Below, one piece after another: positions 8,540 to 17,224 of a DNA stretch of 34,719 bases (its first letter is position 1; every line of letters begins with the position of its first letter). A program made the translations under genes and the position numbers. The notes under the pieces were generated by a model that saw only the letters and a list, made by a program, of their open reading frames with translations, did not search any database and was not told the origin of the DNA. The DNA comes from Tissierella pigra. Its GTDB lineage: Bacteria > Bacillota > Clostridia > Tissierellales > Tissierellaceae. The DNA is taken from NCBI RefSeq assembly GCF_009695605.1, contig NZ_VUNQ01000039.1:1-34719 (forward strand), in the 5' to 3' direction.

Positions 8540-9418
8540 TTGAAAAATAGAAGATTAATCCTTATAGTAGCTTTTATTTTAAGTTTTTCCATAATATTTT
8601 CAGGATGTGCTAGAAAAGGCATATCAAAATCAGAAACTTCTTATGATATGGCACCTATGGAAACAGAGGAAAATAAAATTTCTGGAATTAGAGATGATTT
8701 AATAGTTGAAAACTCTAGTATTGATTCAGTTGAACCTGAAAAGATAATAACTACAGTTTTAATTTCTATGGAAACAAAGGAATTCATGGTTACCACTGAC
8801 AAGTTGAATGAATTAATTACAAAATATAAAGGCTATGTTGAAAACTCTGATATATATTATAATAATTATATTGAGCATAGTGGATTAAAAAACTCTCATC
8901 ATTCCATAAGGATTCCTAAAGAAAATCTTAATCAGTTTGTAGAAGAACTCAAGGAAATAGGCAACGTTATTTCAGAAAATACCTCTAAGGAAGATATAAG
9001 TAAAACCTATAGAGATACAGAGTCTAGACTTAGAGTTTTGGAAGCAAAGGAAAAAAGAATCCTTGAATTATTAAATAAAGCAGAAAAAATGGAAGATATA
9101 ATAGCACTGGAAAACCAACTTAGTACCATTATCTATGAAAAAGAAAATTTAACTATAAATATAAAGGATATGGATGATAAAATAGATTATTCTACTGTAT
9201 ATTTTGAATTAAGAGAAGTATCAAAACTAAGTTCTAAAGACAATAGCAAAACTCCTTTTTCTACTAAAATTGCAAACGCCTTTAAGGATTCTCTATATTT
9301 CTTTACTTCAAATATTGAAAACTTAGTTGTATCTCTTATATATTTCTTGCCATATGGTATAATAATTGGAGTTGTAATTTATGTTTTATTAAAGTTTAGG
9401 AAAAAAAGAGGGGAATAA
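8540..9418 (+). CDS. DUF4349 lipoprotein
   Basis: About 292 residues. A signal peptide ends in the lipobox F-S-G-C23, so the mature protein is lipid-anchored outside the membrane. It is followed by a DUF4349 domain with a coiled-coil middle (around RDTESRLRVLEAKEKRIL) and one C-terminal transmembrane helix (FLPYGIIIGVVIYVLL) ending in a basic tail. Function of the family is unknown; an envelope role is likely. Start TTG 8540 has AGGAGATGA (8526-8534) at proper spacing. Longer in-frame starts at 8498 and 8531 lie in or before the promoter-like TATAAT (8512-8517) or on top of the ribosome site. Confidence 0.85.
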   Translation: MKNRRLILIVAFILSFSIIFSGCARKGISKSETSYDMAPMETEENKISGIRDDLIVENSSIDSVEPEKIITTVLISMETKEFMVTTDKLNELITKYKGYVENSDIYYNNYIEHSGLKNSHHSIRIPKENLNQFVEELKEIGNVISENTSKEDISKTYRDTESRLRVLEAKEKRILELLNKAEKMEDIIALENQLSTIIYEKENLTINIKDMDDKIDYSTVYFELREVSKLSSKDNSKTPFSTKIANAFKDSLYFFTSNIENLVVSLIYFLPYGIIIGVVIYVLLKFRKKRGE

Positions 9419-9430
9419 TTAAAATATTTT

Positions 9431-9467
9431 AATCACTCTGTACGGGCATACAGAGTGATTACTTTTT
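9431..9467. terminator. Shared bidirectional terminator between convergent genes
   Basis: AATCACTCTGTA (9431-9442) pairs perfectly with TACAGAGTGATT (9449-9460) around a six-base loop, with T5 on the plus side and an A/T-rich tail on the other. It closes both the DUF4349 gene and the first opp operon. Confidence 0.9.
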
Positions 9468-9468
9468 C

Positions 9469-10446
9469 TTAATATAAATGACATGCCACAAAATGGTCTT
9501 TTTCTACTTCTTTAAGTTCTGGCTCCAGGTTGTTACATTCCTTTTTCTTATATTTACATCTAGTGACAAATCTACATCCTGTAGGAGGTTTAAGAGGGCT
9601 TGGTACATCTCCTTCTATTACTCTTATGGGATTTTCTCTGGCTAATTTTGGATCTGGTTCTAGTACTGAGGATAATAAAGCTTTAGTATAAGGATGTAGA
9701 GGGTTTTTATATATAGCATGGCTAGGTCCTATTTCTACTAGTTTACCTAAATACATTACTCCAATACGCTGAGATATATGTCTTACCATAGATAAATCAT
9801 GGGCTATAAATAAATAAGTCAGCCCCAATTCATGTTGTAAATCCTCCAGCATATTGACTACCTGTGCCTGAATAGATACATCGAGGGCTGATATAGGCTC
9901 GTCACATAGTATAAATTCTGGATTAATAGATAAAGCTCTTGCGATGCCTATTCTCTGTCTTTGCCCTCCACTGAATTCATGAGGGTATCTATCTAAATGT
10001 TCCTTAGTTAGTCCTACTTTTTCTATTAGTTCTAATACTCTTTCATATCTTTCTTTTTTGTTTCCTATATGGTAAACATCTAAAGGCTCAGATACCAAGT
10101 CCTTTACAGTTAAAGTTGGATTAAGAGAGGCATAAGGGTCTTGAAATATTACCTGCATTTTTCTTCTATAGGGTTTCAATTTTTTTTCTTTTAATTTAGA
10201 TATATCTACCCCCTTATAATATATCTCTCCACCATTTATATCAAACATTCTAATAATACTTCTGCCTGTAGTAGATTTTCCACATCCAGACTCTCCCACT
10301 AATCCCAAAGTTTCTCCTTGATTTATATAAAAGCTAATATCATCTACAGCCTTCAGATAATTGGTGCTACCAAATAAAGAGGATTTACCTACTGGAAAAT
10401 ACTTCTTTAAATTCTTTACTTCTATTAACTTATTCTTATTTTCCAT
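9469..10446 (-). CDS. oppF: Oligopeptide ABC importer ATPase, OppF/DppF type (system 1)
   Basis: About 325 residues. Walker A GESGCGKST, Q-loop FQDPYASLNP, signature FSGGQRQR, Walker B ILCDEPISALD, H-loop AHDLSM, and the C-terminal oligo_HPY domain with its Cys-rich segment (GCRFVTRC...C...C) all fit OppF. It pairs with OppD to power peptide uptake. I start it at ATG 10446: the GGAG site at 10456-10459 is nine bases upstream, while the in-frame ATG at 10455 abuts the site directly. This gives an 11-base overlap with oppD, the same overlap as in the second system. Confidence 0.93.
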   Translation of the reverse strand: MENKNKLIEVKNLKKYFPVGKSSLFGSTNYLKAVDDISFYINQGETLGLVGESGCGKSTTGRSIIRMFDINGGEIYYKGVDISKLKEKKLKPYRRKMQVIFQDPYASLNPTLTVKDLVSEPLDVYHIGNKKERYERVLELIEKVGLTKEHLDRYPHEFSGGQRQRIGIARALSINPEFILCDEPISALDVSIQAQVVNMLEDLQHELGLTYLFIAHDLSMVRHISQRIGVMYLGKLVEIGPSHAIYKNPLHPYTKALLSSVLEPDPKLARENPIRVIEGDVPSPLKPPTGCRFVTRCKYKKKECNNLEPELKEVEKDHFVACHLY

Positions 10447-11437
10447 TAGATTCATCTCCTTTCTTTATACTATTATCTAAAAGCCAACACATTGCCCTAT
10501 GATTTTCTCCATCATAATAATACTCTGGTTCTTTGTTACATATATCCATGGCATGAGGACAGCGTTCTTTAAAGGGACATCCAGAAACTATTTTTGCTAA
10601 ATCAGGTGGATTTCCCTTTATAGGTATAAGCCTTTGTCTTTCTTCTGTATTTTTCTTTGGTAAAGATTGCAGAAGTCCCCTTGTATAAGGGTGCATCGGA
10701 TTATAAAAAATATCATCTACAGTTCCTTCTTCCATTATAAGTCCACCATACATTACAATTACTCTAGAGCAGGTATTTGCTACTACTCCTAAATCATGGG
10801 TTATTAAAATAATGGAAGTATCTATTTTTTCCTTTAACTCCATTAGGAGTTGAAGGATTTGAGCTTGAATAGTTACATCTAAAGCTGTAGTAGGCTCATC
10901 TGCTATAAGTAAATCTGGCTCACAGCTTAAAGCCATGGCAATAATTGCACGTTGTCTCATACCACCGCTAAATTCATGGGGATAATTGCTATACCTTTCT
11001 TCTGGTGAAGGAATTCCCACCATTTTAAGCATTTCTATTGCCTTTTCCCTAGATTTAGCCTTACTTAATCCTTGATGTCTTCTGATAACATCGGATATTT
11101 GAGAACCTACTGTAAATACTGGATTAAGGGAAGTCATAGGGTCTTGAAATATCATGGCTATGTCATTACCCCTTATTTTCATCATTTCTTTTTCAGATTT
11201 TTTAACTATGTCTTCGCCTTTATAAATAATCTCACCATTTGTGATTTGTCCTGTTCCTTTTAAAAGTTTTATAATGGACATAGATGTAACAGATTTTCCA
11301 CTTCCTGATTCTCCAACTACTCCAAGGACTTCTCCCTTTTGTAAATCAAAGGAAACTCCACGAATTACTTTTACTTCTCCGCTATTATTAAAAAAGGAAA
11401 CCTTTAAATCCTTTATGTTTAGTAAGGGCTCTTTCAT
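10436..11437 (-). CDS. oppD: Oligopeptide ABC importer ATPase, OppD/DppD type (system 1)
   Basis: 333 residues. Walker [10 protein letters not shown]-loop [10 protein letters not shown], signature FSGGMRQR, Walker [14 protein letters not shown]-loop THDLG and the C-terminal oligo_HPY domain with Cys residues (GCPFKERC) mark it as OppD. Unlike the second system's copy, its N-terminus is complete ([11 protein letters not shown] strand). Ribosome site AAAGGAG seven bases before ATG. Heterodimerises with OppF and couples to OppB/OppC. Confidence 0.93.
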   Translation of the reverse strand: MKEPLLNIKDLKVSFFNNSGEVKVIRGVSFDLQKGEVLGVVGESGSGKSVTSMSIIKLLKGTGQITNGEIIYKGEDIVKKSEKEMMKIRGNDIAMIFQDPMTSLNPVFTVGSQISDVIRRHQGLSKAKSREKAIEMLKMVGIPSPEERYSNYPHEFSGGMRQRAIIAMALSCEPDLLIADEPTTALDVTIQAQILQLLMELKEKIDTSIILITHDLGVVANTCSRVIVMYGGLIMEEGTVDDIFYNPMHPYTRGLLQSLPKKNTEERQRLIPIKGNPPDLAKIVSGCPFKERCPHAMDICNKEPEYYYDGENHRAMCWLLDNSIKKGDESNGK

Positions 11438-11454
11438 TTTAAAACTCCTTTCCC

Positions 11455-12300
11455 CTAATCATTATTTGCCTTAGGCTCAAAGGCAACTCTAAATATATCT
11501 CCCAAAATATTAAAACTAAGTACCGTAAGTAATATTAATATTCCAGGAAATAAAGCTAAATATGGTGCATCTCCTATATATCCTTGAGCATATTTAAGCA
11601 TACTTCCCCAAGATGAGTCTGGCTGACGTACTCCTAAACCTAAAAAAGATAAAGAAGACTCCGTAAGTATGGCTCCTGCAATATTTAAGGTTGATGCAAC
11701 TATAACTGTAGGAAAGATATTTGGTATAATATGCTTTAGCATAATAGTTCGAGACTTTTCTCCAGTAACTTTTGAATACAATACATATTCTCTTTCCTTA
11801 ACTGAGAGAGTCTCGCCTCTAACTATCCTTGCTATTCCCATCCAACTAAACAAACCTATGATTATAATTATATTTTGAATTCCAGGTTTTAAATATGCGT
11901 TTAGTATAAGTATCAAGAAAAATGTAGGTATACTCATTAAAATATCTATAGTTCTCATAATCAAACTATCAATTCTTCCACCAAAATAACCACTAATGGT
12001 TCCAACTATTGTTCCTATTACTGTGGAGATTATCATAGATAGAAATCCAACTGTAAGGGACACTCTTCCACCATATAATGCACGGGCAAAATAATCTCGT
12101 CCCATTTCATCTGTACCAAATATATGCTCCTTATTTGGAGACTTTAAACTGTTCATTATATCAATTTTATTTGGATCATGAGGAGCTAAGAAAGCAAGAA
12201 TAGATGCAATTAATAATATTGCTATGACTATTACAGCAATAATTCCCAGTTTGTTTTGTTTTAACTGATATTTTAAATTTCCTCTTAACCTGCTATTCAT
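11455..12300 (-). CDS. oppC: Oligopeptide ABC permease OppC/DppC (system 1)
   Basis: 281 residues. An N-terminal helix (LGIIAVIVIAILLIASILAF) is followed by the conserved HIFGTDEMGRDYFAR periplasmic segment, then five more helices with the cytoplasmic EAA loop (near KVTGEKSRTIMLKHIIPN) that contacts the ATPases. It is intact and serves as the reference for what is missing in system 2. Ribosome site AAGGAG; begins two bases after the oppB stop. Confidence 0.93.
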   Translation of the reverse strand: MNSRLRGNLKYQLKQNKLGIIAVIVIAILLIASILAFLAPHDPNKIDIMNSLKSPNKEHIFGTDEMGRDYFARALYGGRVSLTVGFLSMIISTVIGTIVGTISGYFGGRIDSLIMRTIDILMSIPTFFLILILNAYLKPGIQNIIIIIGLFSWMGIARIVRGETLSVKEREYVLYSKVTGEKSRTIMLKHIIPNIFPTVIVASTLNIAGAILTESSLSFLGLGVRQPDSSWGSMLKYAQGYIGDAPYLALFPGILILLTVLSFNILGDIFRVAFEPKANND

Positions 12301-12302
12301 TA

Positions 12303-13253
12303 TTAACTCAACTCCTTAATCCTTGGATCTGCAATACCATATAATATATCAGATAATAGATTTCCTATAATTAATATCAAAGATGAAAACATGGTAATAG
12401 CCATAATAAGGGGATAATCATAACTAAATATAGATGTTATGCCAAGCTGACCCATACCTGGCCATCCAAAAATACTCTCTGTAATAAATGCACCTGATAC
12501 TAGGTTTGGTAAAGACATTCCAAGTATTGTAATTACAGGTAAAATTGCATTTTTTAATACATACTTATATAACACTTCTCTTTTACTAGCTCCTGAAGCA
12601 TATTCTACTACTACATAGTCCTCTTTTAACTGTGATATGGTACTTGACCTAATATATCTGGCTATGGTTGCTATACTTTGTAAACTTAAAACGATTGTAG
12701 GCATTATTCCATGTTTTATTAAATCCCAAGTTGTATGAACTCCTATGGTCCTCATACCAATACTAGGTAAAAGTTTTAATTTTAAAGATAAAACATATAC
12801 TAACATCATTGCAAACCAAAAACTGGGTATAGAAATCCCAAGGTAAGAAATAAAAGTTGCAATATTGTCAAATGCCTTATTCTGGTTGGCTGCTGAAACA
12901 AGACCTATTATAATACCAATAATCATAGATGTAATTAAAGATGCTCCCATGAGACCTAAGGTAGCTGGAAGTCTCTCTGCTATTTGTACTCCTACTGGTC
13001 TATGATTTACTAATGAATAGCCTAAATCACCTTGTAATGTGGATTTTAGCCATCGTATATATTGTATATGCAAAGGACTATTTAGCCCCATATTTTCCCT
13101 TATTGTCTCTATTTCTGCTGGACCCATTTCAGGAGTAATATATGCTTGAACAGGGTCTCCTGGTGCTAATTGTATAAGAAGAAATGAAACTATAGATATG
13201 GCAAATAGCATTGGTATTGCTTGAACCACTCTTTTTACAATCATTCTTACCAC
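12303..13253 (-). CDS. oppB: Oligopeptide ABC permease OppB/DppB (system 1)
   Basis: 316 residues with six helices. The opening RMIVKRVVQAIPMLFAISIV, the LAPGDP motif and the EAA loop (VVEYASGASKREVLYKYVLKN, quoted up to the core ASGASKREVL) are standard OppB. The GTG start at 13253 has AGGAGG (13261-13266) seven bases upstream, which fixes it. The gene lies 311 bases downstream of oppA, across two hairpin structures, so its expression may be lower than oppA's. Confidence 0.93.
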   Translation of the reverse strand: MVRMIVKRVVQAIPMLFAISIVSFLLIQLAPGDPVQAYITPEMGPAEIETIRENMGLNSPLHIQYIRWLKSTLQGDLGYSLVNHRPVGVQIAERLPATLGLMGASLITSMIIGIIIGLVSAANQNKAFDNIATFISYLGISIPSFWFAMMLVYVLSLKLKLLPSIGMRTIGVHTTWDLIKHGIMPTIVLSLQSIATIARYIRSSTISQLKEDYVVVEYASGASKREVLYKYVLKNAILPVITILGMSLPNLVSGAFITESIFGWPGMGQLGITSIFSYDYPLIMAITMFSSLILIIGNLLSDILYGIADPRIKELS

Positions 13254-13275
13254 AAAAATTCCTCCTAATATAATT

Positions 13276-13308
13276 ACAAAAGTAAACTGAAATTCAGTTT
13301 ACTTTTGT
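13276..13308 (-). terminator. Perfect hairpin directly before oppB (attenuator or mRNA 3'-end stabiliser)
   Basis: ACAAAAGTAAACTGAA and its exact complement, 16 bp each, separated by one base. On the minus strand it ends nine bases before the oppB ribosome site and is followed by an A/T tract rather than a clean T run. It probably trims or partly terminates transcription between oppA and oppB. Confidence 0.6.
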
Positions 13309-13327
13309 GAACTTTATTTAAATTGGT

Positions 13328-13557
13328 TACTATTCACAGCTGCCCAATATAATAAAAATACTAAACGAACATTTGCAGGACATGACTATAATTCTTAGGG
13401 AATGTAAGCTGAAAAACCGTTAAGCAACTTGCACTGTTTGAGCGTAGCGAGTTTGCAAGTTGTAGGATTTTCAGCTGGAATTCTCTATAGAATTATTCAT
13501 GTCTGAAACAGTGAGTGTGTATTTTTATTATATTTATTTCATTGGCTGTGAATAGTA
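13328..13557. repeat. 230-bp near-palindromic element (MITE-like or structured RNA)
   Basis: The left arm from TACTATTCACAGC and the right arm ending GCTGTGAATAGTA are inverted copies. Matching blocks continue inward: AATATAATAAAAATAC, GACATGA, ATAATTCT, AGCTGAAAA, CAACTTGCA. The centre is a GC-richer tip (GAGCGTAGCGAG). Arms are about 115 bases with scattered mismatches. It sits eight bases past the oppA stop codon. TTAAATT occurs on both flanks and could be a target duplication. No ORF inside. Either a miniature inverted-repeat transposon or a long RNA hairpin protecting oppA mRNA. Confidence 0.75.
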
Positions 13558-13564
13558 GCTTAAA

Positions 13565-15175
13565 TTATTTCATGATATAAAGTTTAGATAAATCTCTAAA
13601 CATAAATATTGGAGCTGGTGTTGCTTCTTCTATTCCACCAAATTCACTGCTTATTGCCACAATTGAATTTGGGTAGGCTATTGGATATACTACCATATCA
13701 TCCATTAGTTGTTTTTGAATACTTTCATAGATTTCAGCCCTCTTAGCTTCATCTGTTTCAACTACTCCTGCCTCCCACTTTGCATCTAATTCTTGATTCT
13801 CATATGCCATGAAATTGTTAAAATCTCCTGTACGGAATAAAGGCTTATATCCGTTTGGCTCTACTCCCATTACATATCCGTTAAATGCTAAGTCGAAATC
13901 AGTACTTGAAGCATCTAGTAACTTATCATAGAAAGCTCCTCTTTCCATAGGTATAAGTTCTAATTCTACCCCAATTTCTTTTAATTGCTGCTGCATAATT
14001 AGTCCAAAACCTTCGTTCTCTTTACTTGAATTAATATATGCTAATCTTAATTTTAGATTTTCAGCTCCTGCACCTTTAAGAAGTTCTTTTGCTTTTTCTA
14101 CATTATACTCATATTTCTCTACTTCATTAGTATGGAATTGTGTACTTGGTACAAAAACTGAGTATGCTTGTTCTGCATATTCTTCTGATTTATAAACTCC
14201 TGTTACTAACTCTGCCCTGTTGATTCCATATGCAATTGCTTTTCTTATATCTTCATTTTGTAAATCTTTGTTAGATAGTTTAAATACCATATTATTTAAC
14301 ATACCTTCTTTATATGTCACTACATTAATATTTTCTTCTGAATTGAATTTATCTAAATCAGCAGTAGTAATATATCTAGCAGATAGCTCTCCATTTAATA
14401 AAGCTGTATTTGCAGCATTTGGATCAGCTATTACTCTAAATACTACTGATTCTAAATTTGCTTTTCCATCAAAGTATTCATCAAATCTTACTAATTCTAC
14501 TTTTTCCCCACTTTTCATTTCTTTAAATTTAAACGGTCCTGAACCTATTGGTTCTAAATTCTTTGGACTTTTTTGCAAATCTGCCTCTGCTTCAAATATA
14601 TGCTGAGGTATTGGACGAAGTCCACCTAAGCTACCCATAAATGGTACTGAAATTTCTGGTAATACAAATTCTACTGTTACATCATCTATCTTTTTAGCTT
14701 CTACTGGTTTACCATTAATTACAAATGAACCTCTGGAGTTAGCATTTTGCTTTTCATCAGTTATTGAATTCAATGTAAATATTACATCGTCTGCATTTAA
14801 ATCTTCTCCATCATGCCATTTTATACCTGATTTTAATTTCAAAGTATATGTTAAATAATCTTCTGATGGTGTGATACTTTCAGCTAAATAAAATTCTGTT
14901 CCTTGTTCATCAACAACATATAATGGTGAAAATATTGCATTATTTATAGTCATTGTAACTCTATCCCCTGCATATAATGGATTCATTACATTAGGGTCAC
15001 TTCCAATTGGAAGTATAAAGATTCCTCCATCTACTTTCTGTGGAGCTGCTGACTCTTGTGCCGTATCCTTTGATGTATCAGTTGTTTGTTCTTCTATTGG
15101 AGTTTTATTACCACAAGCTGTAGATACTACCATCACTAAAGCAAGTAGTAACACTAACCATTTTTTATTTTTCAT
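13565..15175 (-). CDS. oppA: Peptide-binding lipoprotein, SBP_bac_5 family (system 1 OppA/DppA)
   Basis: 536 residues. The signal peptide ends in lipobox V-S-T-A-C21, followed by a Ser/Thr-rich linker and a family-5 solute-binding domain of normal length. Diagnostic stretches include DPNVMNPLY, YTLKLKSGIKWHDG, and GPFKFKEM. It captures peptides outside the cell and hands them to OppBC. First gene of the operon, with ribosome site AGGAGG. The large palindrome after its stop codon may give it higher mRNA levels than the permease genes, as expected for a binding protein. Confidence 0.92.
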   Translation of the reverse strand: MKNKKWLVLLLALVMVVSTACGNKTPIEEQTTDTSKDTAQESAAPQKVDGGIFILPIGSDPNVMNPLYAGDRVTMTINNAIFSPLYVVDEQGTEFYLAESITPSEDYLTYTLKLKSGIKWHDGEDLNADDVIFTLNSITDEKQNANSRGSFVINGKPVEAKKIDDVTVEFVLPEISVPFMGSLGGLRPIPQHIFEAEADLQKSPKNLEPIGSGPFKFKEMKSGEKVELVRFDEYFDGKANLESVVFRVIADPNAANTALLNGELSARYITTADLDKFNSEENINVVTYKEGMLNNMVFKLSNKDLQNEDIRKAIAYGINRAELVTGVYKSEEYAEQAYSVFVPSTQFHTNEVEKYEYNVEKAKELLKGAGAENLKLRLAYINSSKENEGFGLIMQQQLKEIGVELELIPMERGAFYDKLLDASSTDFDLAFNGYVMGVEPNGYKPLFRTGDFNNFMAYENQELDAKWEAGVVETDEAKRAEIYESIQKQLMDDMVVYPIAYPNSIVAISSEFGGIEEATPAPIFMFRDLSKLYIMK

Positions 15176-15221
15176 TCTAATCCTCCTAAACTTATTTTAT
15201 TCACTAGTTTTCCCAATTGCT

Positions 15222-15251
15222 ATTGTACATCTACTTATGCAGATGAATCAA
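15222..15251 (-). promoter_or_regulatory. Candidate promoter of the first opp operon
   Basis: Minus strand TTGATT (15246-15251), 18 bases, then TACAAT (15222-15227), about 45 bases before the oppA start. Plausible but not perfect housekeeping boxes. The remainder of 15252-15360 shows no gene or clear signal. Confidence 0.4.
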
Positions 15252-15360
15252 ATCAATTATTTATATGGAGGAGCATATGAATATAGACAAAATTAATTGA
15301 CTGAATCTTCGCCACTTCCTGTATTTATCAATCCTTTTAATAACTATATAATAAATAATA

Positions 15361-15418
15361 ATGCTCCCTCTAATGTGTAAGATTGTAATTAAAAATCTGT
15401 TTACATTAGGGGAGCATA
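15361..15418 (-). terminator. Terminator of the second peptide operon
   Basis: ATGCTCCC-TCTAATGT-TAA-GATT pairs with AATC-TTACATTAG-GGGAGCAT with small bulges, 27 bases after the aminopeptidase stop. On the minus strand an A/T-rich tail follows. Strong stem, modest U tract. Confidence 0.75.
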
Positions 15419-15445
15419 TAGTAAGCCCTTATTTTGTTATTCTTT

Positions 15446-17224
15446 TTATATGTTTTTTGTTTCTTCTTTTAGCCAAGCTTTTTCTTCTTCAGTTAAATGA
15501 GAAGAAAGGTTATTATATACTTCTTTATGATATTCATTTAACCATAACCTTTCACTTTCAGATAATAAGCTTACATCTATTCCCTCTAAATCTATTGGTA
15601 CAAATGATATTGTGTCGAATTTCATAAATTTACCAGAGTCAGTTTTTATATCTTCTACTACTACTACAACGTTTTCTATTCTTATACCATGACTTCCTTC
15701 CTTATATACGCCTGGCTCTATGGTAATTATCATTCCTTTTTCCAATACAACAGTATTTGAGACCATGGCAAAACCATGAGGCCCCTCATGTACATTTAGT
15801 AAAAATCCTACACCATGTCCAGTGCCGCATTTATAGTCTATGCCTTCCTGCCATAATGGGTATCTTGATAACACATCAAGGCTATGTCCTGTAGCACCGT
15901 AAAGGAATCTAGCGTTTCCCAAATTTATATGAGCCTTTAATGTTAAGGTAAAATCTCTTTTTTCTTCTTCTGTTATTGAACCCATTACTGCTGTTCTAGT
16001 AATATCTGTAGTTCCATCAAAATATTGTCCTCCTGAATCAATTAAATATAGACCTTCCTTTTTAATCTCAGAACTTGAGTCTTCATCAGCTGAATAGTGC
16101 ATCATTGCAGCATTCGCTTTATATGCAGATATAGCTCCAAAACTTGGTTCAATAAATCCTTCTTGCTCTTTCCTAAATTCTAGTAACTTTTCTTGGGCAG
16201 AATATTCCGTAATATAAGTATTACCTACATTTTTATCTAACCAGTATAGAAATTTTACTAAAGCAACACCATCTTTAATATAGGCATTCTTTTGATTTTC
16301 TATTTCTGTAGGATTTTTAATTCCCTTTAGCTTTGTTGTAATATCTATTCCTGATTCTATAGTACACTCTGAAGGTATTGATTTATATGTCCATCTATTT
16401 ATTCTATTTTTATCTAAATATATTTTCGAATTTTTATCTAATGATTTTATATAGTCAATTACTTCTTCATATGCAGCTATTTGTACATCATTTTCACTTA
16501 AGAAAGTTTTAACTTCAGAATTTATCTTTTCCTTGTCTACAAATAAATAAGCTTCATCCTTTGAAATTAGGGCATAGGAAATAACAACAGGATTATGTAA
16601 TACATCTTTTCCTCTAATATTATAAATCCAAGCTATATCATCTAGGCTCCCTATTAAAACATAATCTATATTTTGTTTTTCCATTTCTTTTCTAACTTCT
16701 TCTATTTTTTCCTTACCAGTTTTTCCTGTATATTTTACCTCATGTATGAATGCCTCTCCCTTAGGAATACCTGGTCTATCTTCCCATATTTCTCCTACTA
16801 AATCATATTCATCAATGAATTTAATATCTTTTCCCTCAAATTCCTTTTCTAAACTTTCAACTGAAGACTGTGAAAATACTTCCCCATCAAAACCTAAAGT
16901 ATCTCCATCTTTTAATTTCTCATTTAGCCATTGACTATAGGTTGGATATCCTGGAATCCTCATTTTAAATAATTTATATTCTGAACCTTCTAGTTCTTTT
17001 TCAGCTTGAATAAAATATCTGCCATCAGTCCATAGAATTGCTTCATCTTGAGTGATAACTACAGTACCAGCTGACCCTGTAAATCCTGATATCCAAATCC
17101 TTCCTTTATAGTAATCTGCCACATATTCAGATTGATGCGGATCTCCTGTATTTACTATATAGGCACTAATTCCTTTCTCGCTCATTAACTTCCTTAATTT
17201 TCTTAGTCTTTCATTAATAGTCAT
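15446..17224 (-). CDS. pepP: Xaa-Pro aminopeptidase (aminopeptidase P, M24B)
   Basis: 592 residues, the long three-domain form: two creatinase-like N-terminal domains (~5-150, ~155-305), a pita-bread M24 domain (~310-530) and a C-terminal M24_C tail (~540-590). The five metal ligands are visible: D396 and D407 (LIDSGG, TTDITR), H470 (GTGHGVG), E503 (TIEPG) and E517 (RIEN), with HEGPHG (479-484) in the active site. It removes N-terminal residues preceding proline in the cytoplasm. It is the last gene of the sigma-54 peptide operon, overlapping the EutH-like gene by 11 bases, which fits degradation of imported proline-rich peptides. Ribosome site AAGGAGG. No signal peptide. Confidence 0.93.
   Translation of the reverse strand: MTINERLRKLRKLMSEKGISAYIVNTGDPHQSEYVADYYKGRIWISGFTGSAGTVVITQDEAILWTDGRYFIQAEKELEGSEYKLFKMRIPGYPTYSQWLNEKLKDGDTLGFDGEVFSQSSVESLEKEFEGKDIKFIDEYDLVGEIWEDRPGIPKGEAFIHEVKYTGKTGKEKIEEVRKEMEKQNIDYVLIGSLDDIAWIYNIRGKDVLHNPVVISYALISKDEAYLFVDKEKINSEVKTFLSENDVQIAAYEEVIDYIKSLDKNSKIYLDKNRINRWTYKSIPSECTIESGIDITTKLKGIKNPTEIENQKNAYIKDGVALVKFLYWLDKNVGNTYITEYSAQEKLLEFRKEQEGFIEPSFGAISAYKANAAMMHYSADEDSSSEIKKEGLYLIDSGGQYFDGTTDITRTAVMGSITEEEKRDFTLTLKAHINLGNARFLYGATGHSLDVLSRYPLWQEGIDYKCGTGHGVGFLLNVHEGPHGFAMVSNTVVLEKGMIITIEPGVYKEGSHGIRIENVVVVVEDIKTDSGKFMKFDTISFVPIDLEGIDVSLLSESERLWLNEYHKEVYNNLSSHLTEEEKAWLKEETKNI

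Noticed and set aside
13328-13557. CRISPR or tRNA explanation for the repeat between oppA and oppB
   Set aside because: A single inverted pair without spaced direct repeats, and no cloverleaf or anticodon arm.
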